DNA from: Agrococcus jejuensis
Lineage (GTDB): Bacteria > Actinomycetota > Actinomycetes > Actinomycetales > Microbacteriaceae
NCBI RefSeq assembly: GCF_007679035.1
Contig: NZ_VEFR01000001.1
Span: forward strand, 1,197,925 to 1,261,924
Direction of reading: 5' to 3'
Length of the DNA stretch: 64,000 nucleotides
Shown here: piece by piece, positions 45,263 to 54,399 of the stretch
How positions within the stretch are numbered: the stretch's first letter is position 1
How the letters are laid out: each line of letters opens with the position of its first letter
Program-made: the position numbers and the translations under genes
Notes under the pieces: generated by a model
What the model was told of the DNA's origin: nothing
Seen by the model: the letters and a program-made list of their open reading frames with translations, nothing else
Databases searched by the model: none

Positions 45263-45296
45263 CGATACGCCCGCGATACGCGGCGCTCCGTACGAT
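45263..45296 (+). promoter_or_regulatory. Autoregulatory promoter of the two-component system
   Basis: Two direct repeats CGATACGC (45263-45270 and 45274-45281) are 11 bp apart in the -35 area. TACGAT (45291-45296) is the -10 box, seven bases before the GTG at 45304. OmpR-type regulators often bind two such repeats. Confidence 0.55.
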
Positions 45297-45303
45297 CGGT
45301 GGC

Positions 45304-46020
45304 GTGCGCGTGCTGGTGGTGGAGGACGAGCCGCTGCTGGCGGAGGCCATCCGCGACGGCTTGCGGCTCGAGGCGATCGCGGCCGACGTCGCCCTCGACG
45401 GCGACGCGGCGCTCGAGCTGCTCGCCCTCACGACCTACGACGCCGCGGTGCTCGACCGCGACGTGCCCGGCGTCTCGGGCGACGAGATCGCGCGCAGCAT
45501 CGTCGCCGGCGGCTCGGGCACGCCCATCCTCATGCTCACGGCCGCCGATCGGCTCGACGACAAGGAGTCGGGGTTCGAGGTCGGCGCCGACGACTACGTG
45601 ACGAAGCCGTTCGCCATGCGGGAGCTCGTGCTGCGGCTGCGCGCCCTCGACCGACGGCGGGCCAGGCCGCGGCCGCCCGTGCGCGAGATCGCCGGGCTGC
45701 GGCTCGACCCGTTCCGTCGCGAGGTGCACCGCGACGGCCGCTACGTGGCGCTCACGCGCAAGCAGTTCGCGGTGCTCGAGGTGCTCGTGGATGCTGCCGG
45801 CGGGGTCGTGAGCGCCGAGACGCTGCTCGAGCGGGCGTGGGACGAGCACGCCGACCCGTTCACGAACGCCGTGCGCATCACGGTCTCGACGCTGCGCAAG
45901 CGGCTCGGCGAGCCGTGGATCGTGCGCACCGTGCCCGGCGTCGGCTACCGCATCGCCAGCGGTGCCGACGCGGACGCGAGCGACGACGACGAGGACGCGG
46001 ATGCCGACGCCGGCGCGTAG
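45304..46020 (+). CDS. OmpR/PhoB-family response regulator
   Basis: 238 aa. Receiver domain residues 1-115 with acidic pair E7/D8, phosphoacceptor D51 (VLDRDVPG) and lysine in DDYVTKPF. The winged-helix output domain covers residues 130-220 and ends RTVPGVGYRI. The last 18 residues are an unusual acidic tail (ADADASDDDEDADADAGA), lying just before and inside the overlap with the kinase start. GTG at 45304 fits the leaderless -10. It probably controls itself and vanY. Confidence 0.95.
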   Translation: MRVLVVEDEPLLAEAIRDGLRLEAIAADVALDGDAALELLALTTYDAAVLDRDVPGVSGDEIARSIVAGGSGTPILMLTAADRLDDKESGFEVGADDYVTKPFAMRELVLRLRALDRRRARPRPPVREIAGLRLDPFRREVHRDGRYVALTRKQFAVLEVLVDAAGGVVSAETLLERAWDEHADPFTNAVRITVSTLRKRLGEPWIVRTVPGVGYRIASGADADASDDDEDADADAGA

Positions 46021-47107
46021 GCGCGAGGGCGTGAGCGTGCGCCTGCGGCTCGCGCTCAGCTACGCGGCGGTCGTGGTGGTGGCGGGCGCGCTGCTGCTCG
46101 CGGTCGTGTACGTCTTCCTGCTGCGATACGTGCCCGACGGGCCCATCGACGTCTCGACGGGCTTCGTGCCCAACCGCGGCGACCTCGCCCGCGCGTTCAC
46201 CCCGGCCGCCGCCCTCGCGATGGGCGTGCTGCTCGTCGTCGGCGTGCTCGGCGGCTGGCTGCTCGCCGGGCGCATGCTCGCTCCGCTCGATCGCATCGGC
46301 GCCGCGGCGCGACTCGTGGCGCAGGGATCGCTGGCGCATCGCATCCGCCTGCCCGGGCGCCGCGACGAGCTGCGCGACCTCGCGGACGCGTTCGACGGCA
46401 TGCTCGACCGGCTCGAGCGGCACGTCGCCGAGCAGCAGCGGTTCGCGGCGAACGCGTCGCACGAGCTGCGCACGCCGCTCGCGACGATGCAGGCGCTGCT
46501 CGACGTCGCACGGGCCACGCCGCCCGACGACGTGCCTGCGCTGCTGACGCGCCTGCACGCCGTGAACGCGCGAGCGATCGACCTCACCGAGTCGCTGCTG
46601 CTGCTCGCGCGCGCCGACGGTCGCGCGTTCGCCCGCGAGCGCGTCGACCTGTCGCTCGCGGCCGAGGACGCCGTCGAGACGCTCCTGCCGCGGGCCGAGG
46701 CGCGCGGCATCGCGATGGAGGCGGCGACGGCGGCAGCGGTCGTCGTCGGGGCGCCGACGCTGCTGCACCAGCTCGCGACGAACCTCGTCGACAACGCGAT
46801 CGTGCACAACCTCGACGCGGGCGGCCGCATCCACGTCGAGACGGGCGAGCGCGGCGGCGTCGCGTGGCTCGCGGTCGAGAGCACGGGCGCTCGGATCGCG
46901 CCCGAGGAGGCCGTGACCCTCGCGGAGCCCTTCCGCCGCGGCGCGGGACGCACGCACGACCGCGAGCGGCCGGGCGTCGGGCTCGGCCTCGCGATCGTGC
47001 GGAGCATCGTCGAGGCGCACGCCGGCGTGCTGCTGCTGCGCGCCAGGCCCGACGGCGGCCTGCGCGTCACCGTCGAGCTGCCATCGGCACCCGCCGACGT
47101 GGCGTAG
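46001..47107 (+). CDS. Sensor histidine kinase
   Basis: 368 aa. Two membrane spans (about residues 20-42 and 68-90) flank a short periplasmic loop of 25 residues. HAMP (residues 90-142), phosphoacceptor H154 in FAANASHELRTPLAT, N-box NLVDNAIVHN and G-box GVGLGLAIVRSIV follow. Start ATG at 46001 has GAGGA five bases before it and overlaps the regulator by 20 bases. The short loop suggests intramembrane sensing. An envelope or cell-wall signal is inferred from the neighbouring vanY. Confidence 0.95.
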   Translation: MPTPARRREGVSVRLRLALSYAAVVVVAGALLLAVVYVFLLRYVPDGPIDVSTGFVPNRGDLARAFTPAAALAMGVLLVVGVLGGWLLAGRMLAPLDRIGAAARLVAQGSLAHRIRLPGRRDELRDLADAFDGMLDRLERHVAEQQRFAANASHELRTPLATMQALLDVARATPPDDVPALLTRLHAVNARAIDLTESLLLLARADGRAFARERVDLSLAAEDAVETLLPRAEARGIAMEAATAAAVVVGAPTLLHQLATNLVDNAIVHNLDAGGRIHVETGERGGVAWLAVESTGARIAPEEAVTLAEPFRRGAGRTHDRERPGVGLGLAIVRSIVEAHAGVLLLRARPDGGLRVTVELPSAPADVA

Positions 47108-47135
47108 CGAGCGGCGCAGACGGCAGACTCGACCC

Positions 47136-47672
47136 ATGAGCACCGCACGCGTCGTCTCCGTCAGCCGCGACGAGCGCCACGGCTTCTCGAAGCCGCAGCG
47201 CGAGGCCATCACGCTCGTCGTCGGGCACGGCGTCGAGGGCGACGCGCACGCGGGCGCGACGGTGCAGCACGTGTCGCGCGTGCGCCGCGACCCCGCGCAG
47301 CCGAACCTGCGCCAGGTGCACCTCATCCATCGCGAGCTCTTCGACGAGGTCACCGCCGACGTGCAGCCCGGCGGCCTCGGCGAGAACGTCACGACCGAGG
47401 GCGTCGCGCTGCTCGACCTGCCGCGCGGCACCCGGCTGCGGCTGGGTGCCGAGGCGGTCGTCGAGGTGACGGGCCTGCGGAACCCCTGCTCGCAGATCGA
47501 CCGCTACGCGCCCGGCCTGCTCGCCGAGGTCGTCGGCCGCGACGCCGAGGGCGCCGTGGTGCGCAAGAGCGGCGTCATGGCGATCGTGGTGGCGGGCGGG
47601 GTCGTGCGGCCCGACGACGCGATCGTCGTCGACCTGCCCGACGGACCGCACGAGGCGCTGCAGCCCGTCTGA
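47136..47672 (+). CDS. MOSC domain protein
   Basis: 178 aa. MOSC domain with GVEGDAHAGATVQHVSR, LGENVTTEGVALLDLP and RNPCSQIDRY, which contains the conserved cysteine. Related proteins carry sulfur for the molybdenum cofactor or act in detoxifying hydroxylated bases (YiiM/YuaD types). ATG at 47136 is six bases after CAGACT, so a leaderless transcript is possible. No molybdenum genes are nearby, so the role remains open. Confidence 0.93.
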   Translation: MSTARVVSVSRDERHGFSKPQREAITLVVGHGVEGDAHAGATVQHVSRVRRDPAQPNLRQVHLIHRELFDEVTADVQPGGLGENVTTEGVALLDLPRGTRLRLGAEAVVEVTGLRNPCSQIDRYAPGLLAEVVGRDAEGAVVRKSGVMAIVVAGGVVRPDDAIVVDLPDGPHEALQPV

Positions 47673-47686
47673 CCGACGCGGCGGAC

Positions 47687-47700
47687 CGCGGGCGCCCGCG
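47687..47700. terminator. Small GC-rich palindrome between convergent genes
   Basis: CGCGGGCGCCCGCG is a perfect palindrome between the MOSC stop and the lpdA stop; a weak bidirectional terminator is possible. Confidence 0.4.
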
Positions 47701-47708
47701 ACCGGGCG

Positions 47709-49139
47709 TCAGTCGGCGACGCGGTGCATCGCGCGCGCGGCGTCGGCGATGGATCCCGTGAGCGACGGGTAGACGGGGAAGACGCGCGCCACCATGTCTA
47801 CCGTGAGGCGGTGCTCGGCCGCCATGGCGATCGGGTAGATGAGCTCGGAGGCCTTCGGGGCCACGACGACGCCGCCGATGACGGTGCCGGAGCCCGTGCG
47901 GGCGAAGAGCTTCACGAAGCCGTCCTGGATGCCCATCATCTTCGCGCGCGGGTTCGTCGACAGGTGCACCTCGTGGATCTCGCCCTGCGCGATGCCGTCC
48001 TCGATCTCCTTCGCGGTCCAGCCGACCGTCGCGATCTCGGGCTGCGTGAAGATGTTCGACGAGACCGTGCGCATCGAGATGGGGTGCACGGCGTCGCCGA
48101 GCGCGTGGAACATGGCCGTGCGGCCCTGCATCGAGGCGACCGACGCGAGCGGCAGCGCGTTCGAGCAGTCGCCGACGGCGTAGATGCTCGGCAGGTTCGT
48201 GCGTGCGACGCGGTTCACGAGGATGTGGCCGGAGTCGGTGAGCTGCACGCCCGCCTCCTCGAGGCCGATGCCCGCGGTGTTGGGGATCGAGCCGACGGCC
48301 ATGAGGCAGTGCGAGCCCTCGACGGTGCGGCCGTCGGAGAGCGTCACGACGACGCCGTCGTCGCTGCGCTCGACCCGGTCGGCGCGCGACTTCGCGAGCA
48401 GCGTCATGCCCTGGCGCGTGAAGACGTCCTCGATGACGGCCGCGGCATCCGCGTCCTCGCCGGGCAGCACCTGGTCGCGGCTCGACACGAGCGTGACCTT
48501 CGAGCCCATGTTCGAGTACGCGCTGGCGAACTCGGCACCCGTGACGCCCGAGCCGACGACGATGAGGTGCTCGGGCACGTCCTCGAGCCCGTACAGCTGC
48601 GTCCAGGTGAGGATGCGCTCGCCGTCGGGCATCGCCGTCGGCAGCATGCGGGGGCTCGCGCCCACCGAGATCACGATCGTGTCGGCCTCGAGCTCGTCGA
48701 AGTCCGCGCCCTTGCGGCCCGTCGACACCGACACCTGCGTCGGCGACACGAGACGACCCTGGCCCTGCACGATGTGCACGCCGGCGCGCTCGAGGTCGGC
48801 GGCCATGTCGAGCGACTGCTGGGCCGCGAGCGCGAGCAGGCGGCGGTTCACGGCGCGCAGGTTGACGGCGACCTCGGGCTTCGAGGGCTTGCCCGTCTCG
48901 CCGCGCGCGTAGAACTGCACGCCGAGGCTCGACGCGTCGCGGATCGCGGCGGCCGACTCGGCGGTCGCGATGAGCGACTTCGACGGCACGACGTCGGTGA
49001 GCACGGCCGACCCGCCCACGCCGACGCGCTCGACGAGCGTGACGTCGGCACCCTGCTGCGCCCCCGCGAGGGCCGCCTCGTACCCGCCGGGTCCGCCGCC
49101 GACGATGACCACTCGCTGCTGCCGCTCGAACACGCTCAC
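47709..49139 (-). CDS. lpdA: LpdA-type NAD(P)H:quinone oxidoreductase (redox cysteines lost)
   Basis: 476 aa, class I flavin-reductase fold. It has FAD-binding VVIVGGGPGGYEAALA, NAD(P)-binding VVGSGVTGAEFASAY and GDCSNALPLASVASMQG. The C-x4-C disulfide is replaced by GGSAVLTDVVPSKSL, as in Mycobacterium tuberculosis LpdA (Rv3303c), so it cannot act as a dihydrolipoamide dehydrogenase. GTG at 49139 has GAGGA seven bases upstream. It reduces quinones or protects against oxidative stress in related organisms. Confidence 0.93.
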   Translation of the reverse strand: MSVFERQQRVVIVGGGPGGYEAALAGAQQGADVTLVERVGVGGSAVLTDVVPSKSLIATAESAAAIRDASSLGVQFYARGETGKPSKPEVAVNLRAVNRRLLALAAQQSLDMAADLERAGVHIVQGQGRLVSPTQVSVSTGRKGADFDELEADTIVISVGASPRMLPTAMPDGERILTWTQLYGLEDVPEHLIVVGSGVTGAEFASAYSNMGSKVTLVSSRDQVLPGEDADAAAVIEDVFTRQGMTLLAKSRADRVERSDDGVVVTLSDGRTVEGSHCLMAVGSIPNTAGIGLEEAGVQLTDSGHILVNRVARTNLPSIYAVGDCSNALPLASVASMQGRTAMFHALGDAVHPISMRTVSSNIFTQPEIATVGWTAKEIEDGIAQGEIHEVHLSTNPRAKMMGIQDGFVKLFARTGSGTVIGGVVVAPKASELIYPIAMAAEHRLTVDMVARVFPVYPSLTGSIADAARAMHRVAD

Positions 49140-49214
49140 GCCCCCATCCTCGCAGCATCCGCCCGTCGCCCGCGCAGCACGCCCGGGCACGGGATGCGCC
49201 CTGCGCCGATCGCC

Positions 49215-49220
49215 TATCGT
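49215..49220 (+). promoter_or_regulatory. Nucleoside phosphorylase -10 box, leaderless type
   Basis: TATCGT, six bases before the ATG at 49227. Confidence 0.55.
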
Positions 49221-49226
49221 GGCTGC

Positions 49227-50060
49227 ATGACCCAGCACCCCCTCGACGTCGCGGGAGCCGACCCGATCCAGGTCGCCCGCGCAGCCGCCGACGACATCCG
49301 CCGCATCACGGGCGTCGATCGTCACGACATCGCCCTGACCCTGGGCTCGGGATGGGCGAAGGCCGCCGACCTCGTCGGCGAGACGACGCACACGATCGAC
49401 GCGACCGACGTGACGGGCTTCTCGAAGCCGGCGCTCGAGGGCCATTCGGGCACCATCCGCTCCGTGCTCCTCGCCGACGGTCGCCGCGCCCTCGTGATCG
49501 GCGCCCGCACCCACTACTACGAGGGTCACGGCGTGCGCCGGGTCGTGCACTCGGTGCGCACCGCCGCGCAGACGGGTGCGTCGATCATGGTGCTCACGAA
49601 CGGCGCGGGCGGCATCCGCGAGTCGTGGACGCCCGGCCAGCCCGTGCTCATCTCCGACCACATCAACCTCACCGCCGACTCGCCGCTCGAGGGCGCGACG
49701 TTCGTCGACCTCACCGACCTGTACTCGTCGCGCCTGCGCGACGTCGCCCGCTCGGTCGACGCATCGCTCGACGAGGGCGTGTACTGCCAGTTCCGCGGCC
49801 CCCACTACGAGACGCCCGCCGAGGTGCAGATGGCGAAGGCGATCGGCGGCCACATCGTGGGCATGTCGACGGCGCTCGAGGCCATCGCCGCACGCGAGGC
49901 CGGCATGGAGGTGCTGGGCCTCTCGCTCGTCACGAACCTCGCCGCCGGCATCCAGCAGACGCCGCTGAGCCACGAGGAGGTCATCGAGGCCGGCCGCACC
50001 GCCGAGCCGGTGATCTCGGCGCTGCTCGCCGACGTCGTCGCAGCGATCGGTCGCGCGTGA
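49227..50060 (+). CDS. punA: Purine nucleoside phosphorylase
   Basis: 277 aa, class II (trimeric) PNP. It splits purine nucleosides with phosphate. Conserved blocks are TLGSGWAKAA, THYYEGHG, VLTNGAGGI, FRGPHYETPAEV and MSTALEAIAAREAG. ATG at 49227 fits the -10 box. The stop overlaps the phosphohexomutase start (GTGA), which makes sense: ribose- or deoxyribose-1-phosphate released here can be converted to the 5-phosphate by such mutases. Confidence 0.95.
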   Translation: MTQHPLDVAGADPIQVARAAADDIRRITGVDRHDIALTLGSGWAKAADLVGETTHTIDATDVTGFSKPALEGHSGTIRSVLLADGRRALVIGARTHYYEGHGVRRVVHSVRTAAQTGASIMVLTNGAGGIRESWTPGQPVLISDHINLTADSPLEGATFVDLTDLYSSRLRDVARSVDASLDEGVYCQFRGPHYETPAEVQMAKAIGGHIVGMSTALEAIAAREAGMEVLGLSLVTNLAAGIQQTPLSHEEVIEAGRTAEPVISALLADVVAAIGRA

Positions 50061-51706
50061 CGCTCGAGGCCGCGCGCGCCTGGCTCGCGCAGGATCCCGA
50101 CCCCGTCACGCGCGCCGAGCTCGAGGAGCGCATCGCGCAGGCCGAGGCCGGCGACGCCGACGCGCAGGCGGCGATCGCGGATGCGTTCGGAGCGCGCCTG
50201 CAGTTCGGCACCGCCGGGCTGCGCGGCGAGCTCGGTGCCGGGCCGAACCGCATGAACCGCGTGCTCGTGGGCCAGGCGACGGCCGGCTTCGCGCGCTTCC
50301 TCGCCGAGCGCGAGGATGCCCCCACCATCGTCGTCGGCTTCGATGGGCGCACGAACTCCGACGTCTTCGCGCGCGACGTCGCCGCGATCATGGCCGGCGC
50401 GGGCGTCGCAGCCACGCTGCTGCCGCGCGCCCTGCCGACGCCCGTGCTCGCCTTCGCGGTGCGGCACCTCGGCGCGAGCGCCGGCGTCATGGTCACCGCG
50501 AGCCACAACCCGCCCCGCGACAACGGCTACAAGGTCTACCTCGGCGGCGACGACGACGGCAGCCAGATCGTGCCGCCCGTCGACGGGCTCATCGCCGACC
50601 GCATCGCCGAGGTCGCCGCATCCACCGCGTTCGACGACCTGCCGCGCGGCGACGTCGCGACCGCGGGCGACGAGGTCGAGCAGGCCTACGTGCGTGCGAC
50701 CGCCGCCATCGCGGGCACGCCCGCCACCGAGCCGCCGACCGTGGTCTACTCGGCGATGCACGGCGTCGGCAGCGCCACCGTGCGCGCCGTGGTCGCCGCC
50801 GCCGGCTTCCCCCCGCTCGTCGAGGTGCCCGCGCAGGCCGAGCCCGACGGCGCCTTCCCCACCGTCGCGTTCCCGAACCCCGAGGAGCCGGGCGCGATGG
50901 ACCTCGCGTACGCGGCCGCCGACGCCGCGGGCGCCGACCTCGTGCTCGTCAACGACCCCGACGCCGACCGGCTCTCGGTCGCGATCCCCGACCCCGACCG
51001 CGAGGGCGGGTGGCGTCAGCTCACCGGCAACGAGGTGGGCCTGCTGCTCGGCTGGGACGCCGCTCGCTCGGCGCACGGGCAGGGTGCGCTCGCCGCCTCC
51101 ATCGTGTCGTCGCCCGGCCTCCAGGTGATCGCCGAGGCGCACGGCCTCGACTTCGCGACGACCGCGACGGGCTTCAAGTGGATCTCGCGCGTGCCGGGCC
51201 TCGTCTACGGCTACGAGGAGGCGCTCGGCTACCTCGTGAACCCCGGCACCGTGCGCGACAAGGACGGCATCTCGTCGCTGCTGCGCGTGCTCACCCTCGC
51301 GAACGATCTGCATGCGCGCGGCTCCTCGCTCGCCGACGAGCTCATCGCCCTCGCCGCCGAGTTCGGCGGCTTCGCGAGCGGCCAGGTGAGCCTGCGCGTG
51401 AGCGACCGCAGCCGCATCCCCGCGATCGTGCAGCGACTCAAGGACGACCCGCCCGCGCAGCTCGCGGGCAGCGACGTCGTCGCGGCCGACGACCTCGGAG
51501 CGCCCGAGCACGGCGAGGTCGGCGACATCCTGCGCCTCACGCTCGCCGACGGCGCCCGCGTGATGGTCCGACCGTCGGGCACCGAGCCCAAGGTCAAGGT
51601 GTACGTGGATGCGGTGTCGACGCACGGCTCGCCGCACGAGCGCATCCACGCCGCCCAGCAGCGCGTCGAGGCGCTCGAGGAGGCGATGCGGCCGCTGCTC
51701 GACTGA
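50057..51706 (+). CDS. Phosphohexomutase (phosphomannomutase/phosphopentomutase-like)
   Basis: 549 aa. Catalytic serine loop VTASHNPPRDNGYKVY, metal loop VNDPDADRLSVA, sugar loop YGYEEALGYLV and phosphate loop RPSGTEPKVKVY are present. The size is that of the PGM2-like branch, which includes phosphopentomutases. GTG at 50057 overlaps the PNP gene; a mutase acting on ribose-1-phosphate from PNP is likely. It ends at a strong terminator. Confidence 0.94.
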   Translation: MTLEAARAWLAQDPDPVTRAELEERIAQAEAGDADAQAAIADAFGARLQFGTAGLRGELGAGPNRMNRVLVGQATAGFARFLAEREDAPTIVVGFDGRTNSDVFARDVAAIMAGAGVAATLLPRALPTPVLAFAVRHLGASAGVMVTASHNPPRDNGYKVYLGGDDDGSQIVPPVDGLIADRIAEVAASTAFDDLPRGDVATAGDEVEQAYVRATAAIAGTPATEPPTVVYSAMHGVGSATVRAVVAAAGFPPLVEVPAQAEPDGAFPTVAFPNPEEPGAMDLAYAAADAAGADLVLVNDPDADRLSVAIPDPDREGGWRQLTGNEVGLLLGWDAARSAHGQGALAASIVSSPGLQVIAEAHGLDFATTATGFKWISRVPGLVYGYEEALGYLVNPGTVRDKDGISSLLRVLTLANDLHARGSSLADELIALAAEFGGFASGQVSLRVSDRSRIPAIVQRLKDDPPAQLAGSDVVAADDLGAPEHGEVGDILRLTLADGARVMVRPSGTEPKVKVYVDAVSTHGSPHERIHAAQQRVEALEEAMRPLLD

Positions 51707-51734
51707 GCCCGAGCGTCAGCGGTCGCACGTGCCG

Positions 51735-51766
51735 CCGCGCGCGTCGACGTCCATCGACGCGCGCGG
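51735..51766. terminator. Bidirectional terminator between mutase and RNase J genes
   Basis: A perfect 13-bp stem (arm CCGCGCGCGTCGA with its inverse) and a six-base loop lie between two convergent stops. Confidence 0.85.
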
Positions 51767-51773
51767 GCCTCGC

Positions 51774-53480
51774 CTACTCCTCGACGACGATCGCCGTGAT
51801 CACCGGGCGGCGACGCCGACGCTCGAACCAGCGGCCGAGGCTGCGCTCGATCGACCGCTCGATGTCGGCGGCCGAGCGCTGCGTCTTCGTCGCCTCCGCC
51901 CGCAGGCCCTCCTCGATGCGCTCGCGCGCGACGCGCTGCCAGCTCGCGTCGTCGACGAAGCCGCGCGGGAAGAACTCGACGGGCTCGCTCAGCTGGCCCG
52001 TGCTCATCGTGACGATCGCGAGCACCGTGATGGCGCCCTCCTCCGAGAGCGCGCGGCGATCGATCATCGCCTCCTCGGCGGCGACGCCGATCGAGGGGCC
52101 GTCGACGTAGATCTCCTCGGCGGGCACGCGGCCGCTGATGCGCGCCGTGCCGCCGACGAGGTCGATCGACACGCCATCCTCGACCACGAAGACCTTGTCC
52201 TCGTCGATGCCGGTGCGCGTCGCGATCGTGGCGTTCGCCGTCAGGTGCCGCCACTCGCCGTGCACGGGCAGCACGGCCTTGGGACGCAGGATGTTGTAGC
52301 AGTAGGCGAGCTCGCCCGCGCTGGCGTGCCCCGAGACGTGCACCTTGGCGTTGCCCTTGTGCACGACGTTCGCTCCCCAACGCGTGAAGGCGTTGATGAT
52401 GCGGTAGATCGCGTTCTCGTTGCCGGGGATGAGGCTCGAGGCGAGCAGCACCGTGTCGCCCTCGCCGATGTCGATGATGTGCTCGCGGTTGGCCATGCGC
52501 GACAGCGCCGCCATCGGCTCGCCCTGCGAGCCGGTGCAGACGAGCACCATGTCGGCGGGCGGCAGCTTCTCGAGCGTCTTCATGTCGACGACGAGGCCCT
52601 TGGGGATCGTGAGGTAGCCGAGCTCGGCGGCGATGCCCATGTTGCGCACCATCGACCGGCCGACGAACGCGACCTTTCGACCGTGCCGGTCGGCGGCATC
52701 GAGCACCTGCTGGATGCGGTGCACGTGGCTCGCGAAGCTCGACACGACGATGCGCCGCGGCGCGGTGCGGAACACGTGGTCGATCGCGGGAGCGAGGTCC
52801 TCCTCCGCGATCGAGAAGCCAGGCACGTCGGCGTTCGTCGAGTCGACGAGGAACAGGTCGACGCCCTCGTCGCCGAGGCGGGCGAAGCCGGGCAGGTCGG
52901 TCGTGCGCCCGTCGAGCGGGAACTGGTCCATCTTGAAGTCGCCCGTGTGCAGCACGGTGCCCGCACCGGTGCGGATCGCGACGGCGAGGCTGTCGGGGAT
53001 CGAGTGGTTCACGGCGAGGAACTCGAGGTCGAACGGGCCGATGACCGTGCGGTCGCCCTCGGCGACGGCGCGCGTCACCGGGGCGATCCTGTGCTCCTGC
53101 AGCTTCGCGCCGATGAACGCGAGCGTGAGCCGCGAGCCGATGATGGGGATGTCGGCGCGTTCCCGCAGCAGGTACGGCACGCCGCCGATGTGGTCCTCGT
53201 GGCCGTGGGTGAGCACGATGCCGACGACGTCCGCCAACCGCGACCGGATGGCGGAGAAGTCGGGCAGGATCACGTCGATGCCGGGCTGATGCTCCTCGGG
53301 GAACAGCACGCCGCAGTCGACGATGAGCAGCTTGCCCTTGTGCTCGAAGACCGTCATGTTGCGGCCGATCTCGCCGAGGCCACCGAGCGGGGTGACGCGC
53401 ATGGCGTTCTTCGCGAGCCTCGGCGGCGCGGGGAGGTCGAGGTGGTGGCGCGGCTTCGCCGCGGGGGACTTCCGATTCAT
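51774..53480 (-). CDS. rnj: Ribonuclease J
   Basis: 568 aa, usual size. Metallo-beta-lactamase/beta-CASP nuclease for RNA decay and maturation. LTHGHEDHIGGVPYL and HTGDFKMDQFP carry metal ligands; the beta-CASP part has VHVSGHASAGE. ATG at 53480 has GAAGG seven bases upstream. The first 20 residues are basic, as in other actinobacteria. In many Microbacteriaceae dapA precedes it; here a 197-bp gap and a PTS gene do. Confidence 0.95.
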   Translation of the reverse strand: MNRKSPAAKPRHHLDLPAPPRLAKNAMRVTPLGGLGEIGRNMTVFEHKGKLLIVDCGVLFPEEHQPGIDVILPDFSAIRSRLADVVGIVLTHGHEDHIGGVPYLLRERADIPIIGSRLTLAFIGAKLQEHRIAPVTRAVAEGDRTVIGPFDLEFLAVNHSIPDSLAVAIRTGAGTVLHTGDFKMDQFPLDGRTTDLPGFARLGDEGVDLFLVDSTNADVPGFSIAEEDLAPAIDHVFRTAPRRIVVSSFASHVHRIQQVLDAADRHGRKVAFVGRSMVRNMGIAAELGYLTIPKGLVVDMKTLEKLPPADMVLVCTGSQGEPMAALSRMANREHIIDIGEGDTVLLASSLIPGNENAIYRIINAFTRWGANVVHKGNAKVHVSGHASAGELAYCYNILRPKAVLPVHGEWRHLTANATIATRTGIDEDKVFVVEDGVSIDLVGGTARISGRVPAEEIYVDGPSIGVAAEEAMIDRRALSEEGAITVLAIVTMSTGQLSEPVEFFPRGFVDDASWQRVARERIEEGLRAEATKTQRSAADIERSIERSLGRWFERRRRRPVITAIVVEE

Positions 53481-53677
53481 GGTGCTGCCTTCGCGTGCTG
53501 GGGATCGCGGCGCCGTCTGGCACCTGGCGGTCCGGGTGGGGATGCATCTCGGGCGTGCGTCCATGACGCGTGACCGGCTCGAGGAACTCTCCTGCTCCCT
53601 CTAGCATGCCCGATCGTCGGGGTCTTCGTGTGCACGACTTTCGGCTCGCGTGGTCCTGCGCGTCGGCGACAGGGCCT

Positions 53678-53953
53678 TCAGAGCTCGCGTTCGAGCACGC
53701 TCGTCACGGCGTCGAGGTCCATGATGCGGTCGACGACGGCGACGTGCGCCGCGCCCGCCTCGGCGCGCACGCGCGTGAACCACTCGGGCGTCGTGAGCAC
53801 GAGCTGCGCATCCGCGGCGTCGCGCGCGACGTCGGCGGTGCTCGACGGCGCGACGTCGGCCTCGACCTCGAGCCTCGCGAGCGCGCGTCGCACGGTCGTG
53901 GCGAGGATCGCGCTCGTGCCGACGCCTGCGCCGCACACCGTCACGATCCTCAT
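53678..53953 (-). CDS. PTS EIIB component, ascorbate/galactitol type
   Basis: 91 aa, single domain. Phosphocysteine C7 lies in MRIVTVCGAGVGTSAI, the normal position for SgaB/GatB EIIB proteins. It takes phosphate from EIIA and gives it to sugar in EIIC. ATG at 53953 overlaps the EIIA stop (ATGA). No EIIC gene follows; RNase J is next. So it is either partnered with an EIIC elsewhere or used in regulation. Confidence 0.88.
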   Translation of the reverse strand: MRIVTVCGAGVGTSAILATTVRRALARLEVEADVAPSSTADVARDAADAQLVLTTPEWFTRVRAEAGAAHVAVVDRIMDLDAVTSVLEREL

Positions 53954-54399
53954 GCCGCAGCGCCCTCGATCGCGGCGAGGGCGTCCGCCCTCGTCGTCGC
54001 CGCGGCGATGCCGTCGACGACGCCCGCGCGGTCGAGCTGCACGGCGATCGCGGCGAGGCTGCGGATGTGCTCCGCCTGGGTCGTCGAGGCGAGCGCGACG
54101 ACGACCCGCACGGGGTCGTGGTGGGCGTGGCCGAACTCGACGGGCTCGAGCAGCGTCACGATCGCGGCGGCATCCCGCCGCACGAGCGCGCTCGGCCGCG
54201 CGTGGGGCAACGCGATGCCGGGGGCGATGACGCACCACGGCCCGCCGTCGTCGATGAGCTGCACCATCTCGTCGACGTAGGCGGGGCCGACGGCGCGCGC
54301 GCTCACGAGGTCGCGGCCGGCGGCGCGCACGGCGTCCTCCCACGAGGCGGCGGCGACGCCGGGCGAGAACGTCGCCTCGGCGAGGACGGACTCCGTCAT
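53950..54399 (-). CDS. PTS EIIA component, fructose/mannitol-ascorbate type
   Basis: 149 aa. Phosphohistidine H66 lies in VIAPGIALPHARPS, typical of the PTS EIIA-2 family, followed by FGHAHHDPVRVVVAL. ATG at 54399 overlaps the adenosine deaminase stop, and its own stop overlaps EIIB. It accepts phosphate from HPr. Tight linkage with adenosine deaminase is unusual and suggests carbohydrate control of nucleoside breakdown, or transport of the pentose released. Confidence 0.9.
   Translation of the reverse strand: MTESVLAEATFSPGVAAASWEDAVRAAGRDLVSARAVGPAYVDEMVQLIDDGGPWCVIAPGIALPHARPSALVRRDAAAIVTLLEPVEFGHAHHDPVRVVVALASTTQAEHIRSLAAIAVQLDRAGVVDGIAAATTRADALAAIEGAAA

Noticed and set aside
47709..49139. 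Dihydrolipoamide dehydrogenase for 2-oxo acid complexes
   Set aside because: The redox cysteine pair is replaced, so lipoamide chemistry is not possible; LpdA-type quinone reductase fits better.
53481..53677. Missing small gene or RNA between RNase J and PTS EIIB
   Set aside because: No convincing short frame, hairpin or tRNA-like sequence was found in this 197-bp gap.
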